Source: a virus. From it: a DNA stretch of 64,000 bases. This document shows, piece after piece, positions 17,889-28,500 of the stretch; within the stretch, counting starts at the first letter, position 1; each line of letters begins with the position of its first letter. Below the pieces are notes generated by a model that saw only the letters and a list, made by a program, of their open reading frames with translations, was not told the DNA's origin and made no database searches. The DNA is taken from the IMG/VR virus record IMGVR_UViG_3300044614_000912, positions 62,001 to 126,000 of that record. One strand, given 5' to 3'. The translations under genes and the position numbers were made by a program.

Positions 17889-19562
17889 TTAGGTATTTAA
17901 CTCGTATGTCCAGTTTAAACTCAGACTATAGCTGCCACTTTTTGCATCCCAAGTTTCGCTTGGTGGACTAAGAAAATATTTTCTCACCCCGATCTCTTGT
18001 GCTGGGCTGTAAGCAGAAATAATAGAATTGATTTGACTCCTAAATGGTTCTACTAAACTTGGCTTTGATAAAATACCAAAATTACGAATTTGATTGACAT
18101 TTGGGTTTGGTATATTAGTTATAGACTGATAATATTTTCTATCCATAACTAAATCTATATTAACACTTCTTTGATATTCTGTTCTACCGCCGATATATTG
18201 TAAAACTGGACCGGTGGCTCTTCCTATCACTGGAATAACAGCAAAAACATCTCCGGGGTAAGTATCATTTACTGAAACACTTTCCGATAAAACACCACTA
18301 ACCAAGTTGGATGGTCTATCATTATACTCTATATTATATGTTATCTCCCCGGTAAATTCATTAGTTCCTATGCTAACAGACAATGGTTGATGATTAAGTG
18401 ATAAATTTGTTAAATTACTGGCTCTTCTAAAAATATGACAATTAGGACCAAACGCTCCATTATTTGTTATTTGATAATACTTTAGTGAAGCGTTTTGATA
18501 TGGAGTATTTCTTGGTGTAGTATCATTACCTCCAAAAATAGAACCGCTAGCTGGTGCAGAAGTTAATCCTTTAATGGTCCCATTTACAGATACGGTTGAA
18601 ACAGTATCAGTAATAGAGCTAGACAATGATAGGCTATAGTTTTCATATGCTGTTCCACTAGAAAGTAACCAAGTGTCATTTAGCGTGTATGATCCAGCCG
18701 TTTTATCAATAGTTTCTGTACGAAGATGATTATACCCACCAAATATATTATTGGCTAAGTTGATAGTACCACTTGCTATATGTCCACCAACACTATTGCT
18801 AGGATAATTAGCATGACCTAAATTACCACTAGAGCTAGCAAGAAATTTCATTACGAATTGCTTGGCTTGCGAAACGGGATGATTAGATTCATCACACCCA
18901 TCGCCGCCGCGTTTTCCAGTAGCACTCAAAGTTCGTGTAACACGATAATTTCTCATTGTATAATGAGGGGAAGATGATGGATCATAAGTATTTCCATTTC
19001 CTTCTTCTGGTTCTATTGACCAGCTTTCTGAAAAGTCTTCAACAAATCCACCAAACTGAGTTTTATAATCGGATAATGACATGCCGGAAGGTCCACCGTA
19101 ACTACCGGCACCAATAATACTGTCATTATTATCTAATAAGAATCCAGCTTCAAGTTCTATAGTATAATTACAAGTGTTTACCCAAACACCTTGATCAAAA
19201 TTCATTGATACAAGCTTTGGATAAAATGTAAATACTGGCTCATTACCATCTATCGATAGTACTTCAATTTTATTACACTTATCAGCAAATAGATTTCTTA
19301 ACGCCGCCTGCTTTTTAAGAATACTCCCCAATTTTTCTTCTACGGGAACGACTTCGCTAGGTGGTCTAGGATCATAAGCTGTTGCAAAAGCACCGCTCTT
19401 AAAGGGGGAACCTTCATCATCTAAAATAGTGCCTGTCAGAGTAATAGAATAAGAGCCACCACCAGTGCCACCTTTATTTTGTGAAGAGGTCCATGCCAAT
19501 GAAATAAGAGGGCATGGACGTATGATTTGAGCGGCTGTACCGCCTTGATAAACAATAATCAT
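17889..19562 (-). CDS. Beta-rich tail-tip protein (557 residues)
   Basis: A 557-residue protein of beta-sandwich character. Strand-like segments include GGGSYSITLTGTILDD, WSIEPEEGNG, YRVTRTLSATGK, EITYNIEYNDRPSN and SYSLSLNWTYEL at the C terminus. It has no catalytic motif and no signal peptide. Position directly after the 3,891-residue adhesin and before the hub suggests a tail-tip or distal-tail component. The start at 19562 follows the previous stop by one base. Confidence 0.55.
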   Translation of the reverse strand: MIIVYQGGTAAQIIRPCPLISLAWTSSQNKGGTGGGSYSITLTGTILDDEGSPFKSGAFATAYDPRPPSEVVPVEEKLGSILKKQAALRNLFADKCNKIEVLSIDGNEPVFTFYPKLVSMNFDQGVWVNTCNYTIELEAGFLLDNNDSIIGAGSYGGPSGMSLSDYKTQFGGFVEDFSESWSIEPEEGNGNTYDPSSSPHYTMRNYRVTRTLSATGKRGGDGCDESNHPVSQAKQFVMKFLASSSGNLGHANYPSNSVGGHIASGTINLANNIFGGYNHLRTETIDKTAGSYTLNDTWLLSSGTAYENYSLSLSSSITDTVSTVSVNGTIKGLTSAPASGSIFGGNDTTPRNTPYQNASLKYYQITNNGAFGPNCHIFRRASNLTNLSLNHQPLSVSIGTNEFTGEITYNIEYNDRPSNLVSGVLSESVSVNDTYPGDVFAVIPVIGRATGPVLQYIGGRTEYQRSVNIDLVMDRKYYQSITNIPNPNVNQIRNFGILSKPSLVEPFRSQINSIISAYSPAQEIGVRKYFLSPPSETWDAKSGSYSLSLNWTYELNT

Positions 19563-19563
19563 A

Positions 19564-22500
19564 TTATTTTCCTCTGATTCTTAGATTGAGATTATCAGAA
19601 TAACTTCCTACCCCACTAGCCATGAATAACATTAATCCAGACTCGGATACAATTATTGGGTCTGGAGTATGTACGTATAATAACATTCCAGATGGCTCGT
19701 TGGAAATTATTCCATCGACGGAGCTAGTGTACAGTCCTAAATCATTATACACATTAATTATGCTGTCTACACTAGTAAATAGATTGATATTCCCAGATGC
19801 ATTTTGTGCCCCATCGGTAAATAGGGGTAAATTACCGCTATTTGGAATTCCGAAGAAATAGGTGCCTTCTACAGATTTAATATATGGTCGATGTTCGATA
19901 AAGCCCTTTAATACTGGGTCTTGTCCAGATGCTTCTACGAATATTTCACCTTGATAATTACTATATATGATACCAGTTGCTTTATATTCCTTATTGGCGT
20001 CCAAATTATTCTTGAAAGACAAGAAGATTGCTGGATCGCCAGATGCATTTGTTTCTCCAAAGAATTTGGCGTCAATAAATGAATCTGGACTTTGTATGGC
20101 TGGAGCTTGACCTCTTAACATAATATCAGTGATAAATGCGGCACCAGCGCCGGTAACAAATTGATCGTAACTTAGAGGTAATCCAAGTTCATCATAAGCA
20201 TATTGTTCTCTATTTGATGTTTCGCTATGCGATCCACCAATAATTGTGTAATCAGCATCTGTTCGTTTTGATCTATCTAAAGCGACTGATTCTCCAAATC
20301 TGTCAGAAACGTCTGTGCCATATAATGTATACTCATGGTAAAATGGTGCGTTTTCTACTAGTTTTTCTACATAAACCCATTCTTGCTTCTTGGTGGGCCA
20401 ATCTACTATCTTGTTTTCAAATGTAAAAATAGCACCCATATTTATAATAGTATTAGCATTTACAATTGATGGATCGTAGGTATTTCTTATTCCAGAATTG
20501 CCAAGATCAATAACGGCCCTAGATGGAATACGGAACTCTGGATTGAAACATCTTCTAATAAAATCTCCAGAGCCATTAATGACATAGTTGCCATAATCAT
20601 GACCCGGAGCGCCGATAGCAATAATATCTCCGTCTATATCTATATCGCTACCAAATTTATCTCCCATAATTTCAATGCCAGAATTTGATCCAACATTGAT
20701 ACTATCTGGTCTTAACTTTTGAGTAAATGACCAAGGGGTAAATGTACCATGTAATCCACTGCCCTTATTGTTTCTTTCAAATAAATATGCCGCTCCAGCA
20801 CCACCATTATATGATAGTTCTATACCGGATGTTGATCCTCCATCTAATATATAATCCCAAGAAGATATTTCTTCTCTAGAATAAGCACTGAATGGTGAAC
20901 CGACAACAAGTTTATTTTTGTATAGTGCTACAGAATAACCGAATAGATCGCCGGGGAATCCAGATTGTGTGATGTCAAAGTCAAGGTAATCATAACCTTT
21001 TTCTTTCATTAAATCTGGCATACCGCCACCAATGCCAGCATCTCTATAAAGCTTACCGTCGATAACGCCACTGAACATAGCGGTTGCACCGTGAGATGTT
21101 TGTATGCCCTTAAAGCCGCTTATAATACCCTGTTTGATGTTTTCAATTTCTTCCGAAGTTGCACCATCGGGCCAAGGATTCTTCTTGGGGCGTTTAACAA
21201 ACTTGGGATCATATCTAGATTCTTTATTAGAAAATGATGATAATCCAACGGGCGATCCAGCAAAATCACCAAACAAGTGAGCCAAGCCGCTATTATTCAC
21301 AATACTTCTATACTTTTGTGGACTTCCTCTTTCTGGGGGCATAATCTTAGTCATAATAGTATACTGTCTTCCAGAATTTGTATCCGGCCAGTTAGTATAA
21401 GGATAGAGGCTTCTTAAGAATCTCACAGTTTCAGAACTCATGCGGAAGTTATCATCTCCCATGCATTGACCTTGAACAAGGCTAGAATCAGAAATTAAGG
21501 TAATTCTTGATCTTGCTACTCCTGTCATGAATTGTGAAAAATGTTCGATTTCTTGTGCTACTATTACAGGACCGTCTGCGATTTGCTTGTGACCGAGTGT
21601 ATCTTCACATCCATCAGCGCAGTAAACGGTATTGTCATTTAATATAGGCGATACAATAACCTCTGTTAAGGTTTGTGCTGGTTGAGGATCAGAAATACGA
21701 TAATATTCATTTCTATCAAACACTTGATAAAATTCTGGTATTCTTACTGTTTCTATTGGTACTAATACTCCAGAAATACCCAATAATCGCGTTGTCTTTG
21801 GTATATAGGAATTTGTTTTAACGGATAACCTTTCATTGTTATTCGCTATATAGAAATTGATTGTTGATGCTTCTCGTATAACCTGTGCATCAAATGAATA
21901 TGTTACTGGTTTATTTTCTATGCTATAGGTGGCTCTTCGTAAGTTTCCTAGTTTATCAACTGAATATCCAGCACCCAAATCATAACCAAATAATCCTTCT
22001 GTATCTGAATCTGATGGATTAGTAGTAATTCTCATGTTAACATTTTGAGTGGCGATAAATAGGTCTTCTGTTTCAGCCGGTGTTTCTGATATTGTGGTAA
22101 TGAAAATCTTATAACCAGAACCGGGAAGTGCAGGAAAAGAAACCTTAGTTACGCCAGATAATGACTTCCAATAACCATTTGTAATAAATTTCTTATCGTA
22201 GATTGGTCTATAGTCATAACATACTGGAACAGTATTTTCCACTAGTGCTATTGGCGTGAATCTACTTTGTGATACAACTTCAAAATATTCTATAGATGTA
22301 TTTACATTCCATCCTGTAGATACTGGGTGAATAGAATTAAACTCTAGAGATTCAGCGCCATCAACGACCGCATATTGATCAAGTACTGGTAGATATAATG
22401 GTTTAATTCTGCTACCAATCATATCAGATAACTGTTTAGCCAACAGAACCTGTGAGATATTATTGTCATATGTAATGATAAGCTTTTTATTTGGTCCGTT

Positions 22501-25500
22501 TAACCAAGATAGAAGATCGGTAAGTTCTTGTTGTGATGGTAAACCAGCGGGATTTGCTATCCAGCATACATCGTATTGATCTAACAGTGTGATTACATTC
22601 TCATCTACTGTGTTGCCAACGTTTTGAAATAAGTTAAACAAAAACGAATCTGGATATGCATCAATGAAACTAGTTCTCTTTGTCCAACCACCTAATTGTG
22701 CAATTAAAGATTCACCGTCTATCGTTCTACCAACTAGATTGGCGTAAAAATTAATATTTTGATCGCCAAAGCCAGAATATAGATTATTTTCTGATTCGGT
22801 GAAAACACCCGCTATGAATACCAACTTAGAAGATTTGTTAGCTAATGTTTCTTCAACGCAATAATATCCACGATTAGAAGCAATTTGTTTGTCTTCTAGA
22901 ATTTCGGATTGAGGAATCGCATTAGCCATTATCAATGATTGTCTATCATCAAAAATTTCTGGAGTGTAAAATAAACCATTAGAATTAATTTGACCTTCAT
23001 TAAGATTCAAATAGGATGATGTATTCTCGCCAGAATTCCAAATAAATGCTACGCTAGATGGTGATATAGGAGCATCAAAAATAGTTTGGAATCTAGACTC
23101 TTCTACAGTCCTATATACTGGATATACTCCAGACACGGCTGGGGATGCTGGTATATTTGTTATTTTTGTCACATAATCGCCAGCCACTATCAATGGAACT
23201 GGTTCTTGCTGTGGGAAATCAAACGGTCCAACTTGCGGAACACAGCACGGTGGAGAATATGTTCTAAACATGTAAGCCCAATTTACTGGATAATATACCC
23301 ATTGATCTTTACAGTTTTTGCATCTATCTGTCCACTCTGCTCTAAGATCGCCTAGATGCTTGAGTGGTAATTCGCATTTTTCATTAATAACTTCAAATGC
23401 TGACTCTCCAGAATCTATCAATTCTGATGGTAAAGCATCATTTTTAGATGTACATGGCATAAACTGGGCAAATTCTGGACTGTCTTTTAAGTACATGCGA
23501 ATATCAGCAACGCCATAAGCTTTTGTGGTGATCGGCTCAATATATGATGGGGTTGTGTTACGCGGTATATAAGATGGTAGAGCCATTGAGCATCCAGAAG
23601 ATAAAGCCTCATAAGAATTTCTGGCAGGATATAGTCTTAATCTAGACTTGACTCTATCCAAAATCTTATTTATAATGCTGTTGGATGTTTCATATATTCC
23701 ATTCTTTTCCCATATTGGATCGTTTCCAACCAGCACAAGATTTCTATCTCCTAATGCTAGCCAATTAAGAATGTTGTCTGTGACTTCATCGCTTAAAGCA
23801 TCTACTTCTGGAGTAATAATGAATGCTAAACCCGCCTCTTGTGGAATATTAACTTCTGTAAATTCTGTCTTTCTGAAGTTCATGTCGCTAAATGCTGAAG
23901 CAAGATAATTGAAATGACCAGAATCTTCTGGAAAATCCATACTTTCTTGTAGATTTCCAAATTTTCCGAATTCTACGACACTATTATGTGGGTAATATTT
24001 TCTAGCTTCAAACAATCTGACGGCACCGGCATTTGTACTATTTATCCAGCTTGGACTAATTAGATTAGTATTTAGATTTTCATCATTATTTGGATCATTA
24101 TATCCTTCATTTTTATACCAAACATTTCCATCTTCCCATTCATTAAAGCTATCAGTTGGGGCACCAAATGCAACAACTGTGCCATCTTCATTTACAGCAA
24201 CGCTATAACCCAATCTTGATGTAGGAGCAAAATGTTCTGGTATGAAACTCCAAGTACCAAAATTATAACTGATATTGCCATATCCATATGTGTAGATATT
24301 TTGATACTCTTGAATATTAAGATATTTTCTAGCTTCAAATTTTTCAGTTGAATCTAGTTTGGAATAAAGGATTTGATTTGCGTATTCTATTCCATAGGTA
24401 TTCGACCATATTGCATAATCGGTGATCATATTCCTATATCTAGCAAATAAACCTCCAGTAATGGCATTTTTGTATCCAAGCCAAGAAAATAGACCAGCAT
24501 AGAGTCTATCTTTTTCTTCTGGCTTGTACTCATAAACCTTACAAGCTTCTGAAATGTATGGCGATCCAATGGCGATGACTTCTGTATCATCACTAATTGC
24601 TACTGCATGTCCAAATCTGTCTGGAATACCATATGTTATATTTGGAGAACGTATTTCTTGAACAAGATTCCATGCGCCGCTTTCTTTTTCAAATACATAT
24701 ACTCTGCCGCCGCTTTCTGGAGGATAATTAAACTGTGATAGATTTTCATTAAAGAATTCCTGACCAACTCCAGATGTAAGATACTTGACTTGATTGTTGG
24801 ATACAAGTCTTCCTGTATCAAGAACTTCCCCAAGAATAGTTTGGGACATGAATACCCAATTTTCTGCCGCACCAAAATCAGATTGATATTCTACAAATGC
24901 TCCAGAGCTTTGAATTCCATAAAAATCTCTTAATCCACTAGCAAAGCTATAGTTTAGATAATAGTCTCTAAACATATTTTTAGCCTTACCCAACGCACCA
25001 CGCATAGAAGCACTATCATCAACATACAATCCTAATATTGGTGGAATATTATTATGAATTTTTGTCTCATCGTATGGGAAAGCCTCATTAAAGGCTTCTT
25101 TGATACCACTTAAAATTCTTTCATTTTGTTCTGGAGTTGGGATTCCTTTTACTCGTTCAATTTGTTTTTTGATGATAAAATTTGGTTTTGGTTCTGGAAA
25201 CTCTTTAACGGTGACATTAGTAGAATTCTTAGTTGGTTCACAAATAATTAGTTTAACGTCAAAACGAATTGGTGGTTCAGCAAAATATCTAAACAATAAG
25301 TCTTTGTTGTATATGGTGTCTAGTATGTCTTCGTAACTGTAATTTGGTCGTGGTTTTTTACCGGGGGCTGGTATAACTGGAGTAAATTCGTCAGTAAAGA
25401 TCATTACTCCGATTTGTACGCCGGATGTATATAAATCCTCAAAATCTCTTTGCCATTTGGCACTAGGACCACCAACTACAAGAACTTCTCGTTTATTTTC

Positions 25501-28500
25501 TCCAAATGATTTATGAGTATCTGAAGCAGCTATATCAAGACTATGGCCGAACTGTCTGCCTTCTTGACCAACATTCCATTTTCTTTGAATCACAGTGGCT
25601 GGAAGTTCGATATTATCAATCTTGTTGGTTTCAATTCTATCATAGTAATCTTTTCTTAAACCAGATGGTAGATATAATCTTTCTTCCAGATACCAAGGCG
25701 ATTTTTGCGTTCCATCGGGCCAACTATATCCACTTGGTCTATTATCTCTTCTAAAGATATAAACAGCACCGGCTTCATCTAATGTACTAGTTACAAGGTT
25801 GCCACTAGAATCATATTCTGTATATGTAATATCATGACCGGGAGCGCCTATACAAGCTAGATTATTTTTGACTGCAACAGATTTACCAAATTTTTCATTG
25901 ATTTGCCTTAAAGTAGAGCCTTGGTTACTATTTGGTGAATCAGCAGTAAGTTTTCTATTAGTATAATTTGTATAACCATTATTTACTACTAGATCGTTAA
26001 CAACTATTTCATCTGTTCCATATTCGCTTTCGATATATTCTGTTGGTAATTCTATAGTATTTTTACTTCCTGTCTTACCAATTACATTAACAAAGTATGG
26101 AGCCTGTGGTATAAGATTTGTGTACTTTCTAAGCCCGTAGAAGTGTCCACTATATCCAATTTCTGTCTTAAATCCACTTGTTTCCAAATTAGTGTATGTG
26201 TTCTTCGCTCTGAATATTCCTCCGTCAACGCAATCATTTGGTGTTGACCATATATCTTCGTGTAGAACAACTGATTCTTCTGTGCAGGAGCCAACATTTT
26301 GACAATTACCATAGCATAATAGTTCAACACCGCGTATTTCATCGTTTGCTTCTAGATAAGCATATCTATTGTCATCAACAGCAATATTCTTGCCGGGATA
26401 ATCACTATTCCAAGTAATTGTGTATTGTTGTGAGCCGGTGGCGCTGAATGCTGGATAATTAACCAAGAATAGATTTACAGATGAATCTATATTTGTTACA
26501 TCGAAATCTTTGCCACTAATCCATAGATTCATTCTTTCGCCGCCATCTACCAACGAAACTGGTACTGGTGGAGAATTTATGAACATTGGCATAGCTTCTC
26601 TATAAATTACAGATACCCTCAATGGAGAAGCTTGCATATGCATAGTCATAGAAGAACTATTGCTCTCTATGAGTCCTACGCTCTTAGTAAAGAGTTGAAT
26701 AGAACCGCTAGCAGATTGATCTTCTATTCTATTTGTAATTGTAATCGGGAGAATTTGTTCATCGAATTTGTTATATCTACCAGACACATATAAGTTAGGG
26801 CCAAGATAGTAATCCTCACCGGCGGTGGCACCAAATAATTGAGAAGTAGAACTATTAACAGAGCCTTTATTAAAAGTGAAGAGTCTAACATTTTGTGGGG
26901 TAGCATAATACGCTGAACCAATGAACATATTAACATTATCAGAGCTAACATCTGGCAGTGTGCCGCTGGTATAAAGCTGGAAGTCATCAGCAATAGTTCC
27001 GCGACCATAAACATATAAGTTAACGTCTTCTAGCCACTTCTTTTCTCCGTTTGAGAATAGATTTAGTGAAGTATTAACATTTTCTTCTGATATCAGCGCA
27101 TTCTCTAGTCTTACATTGGCTGAGTGTAATTTAATTCTTGATTCAAAAGGCGAACCAGATGGATACACTAAATCATATTGTAAGTACATCTGATTAATAT
27201 CAGTGGAATAGTACTTAGTATCAAATTCTGTAATGCTTCTTTCTACATCAAAATTTGCCCAAGGCTCAGATGTGTCTATCAAATCTTGGTAAGTAAATTT
27301 GCTAGAAATCTTCTGCCAGCATCCAGATGGTTCTAGATAATGAATTGCTCTATTAATCAAACCCCAATTTCTCTTACTTGGAGCATAAGATGGGTCTTGA
27401 CTTGGGGTATACAAACTTACTATAAGTTTAGGACCGATATCTCCATTAGGCCAAATGATGTTATTAAATGTTTCGTGTTCTAAAATTGTGTCAACTACCA
27501 ATGCATCTTCTACAAAATTATATCCCCTCGGCAATGTCTTAGAAATTCTTGGATGTGCAGAGTAAAAATTGCCACTCGATGAAACGTCTGATAAGTATAG
27601 TCTTAAAAAGTCATTCTCTATTTGCGTGTGATATGCTAATCCAGAAGCCAATACATTAGAAGGTAATGGTAGGTTTGTTATTTGTGAATATCCAGAACCA
27701 TGATGATTAATACTATGTAGTATATAATCTCTTCCAACTCTTTGAGTTAAGAAATCAAAGTCTGGTGAGAACTGACAAACTTTAAAATCACCTAAATGCC
27801 AACTATCTGTATCTTCTGATACCAATGTATTAAGAATATTTCTATCATCATGCCATGATTCATTAGATGACCAATACTTATTTCTTTGTGATGCAAAAAA
27901 TGATGGTACATCCGACGCCTTATAGAAACTATCTCTAAATCCTGTCTTGCTAGTAGATATAGCCCCACTAGACTCTGGATACGAAATGCTAGAGAATGGA
28001 GTAAATCTTAAATTAGTCCTGTTATAAAATAAATTGCTTTGCTGAACTATAGCTTTATTATGTGTTGATATTCCAATTTCACTAACAAACATATTTAATC
28101 CGACACCAGATGCTGGACAATGACCAATCAATAAATCATTATTACTTGGATTAAAAGATACTATTCTTAGATTACCAATACTTCCGAAAGGAGCAATAAA
28201 GCCTCTATTTAATGTCCAAGCACCTTGAGAAATTTCATTATCGGTATACAAAAACATGGAATTTGCCACGCCTAAAGAAGCATATGGTTCTTTGAATGTA
28301 ACCATAGCTGACATGGGGAATTTGTATGCTGAATAATGTGCGGAATCTCTAGCCTTTAACATTACTCCAGAAATATAAGCATAAGCACACAAATGACCAT
28401 TTTCATATCCAAGAACAAAACCTTGCTGTGAACCAGCATCCCACTGAGACATAACAACGCCAGAATTGATTAAATTAAAGTTTGATCCACTTACTGGTAA

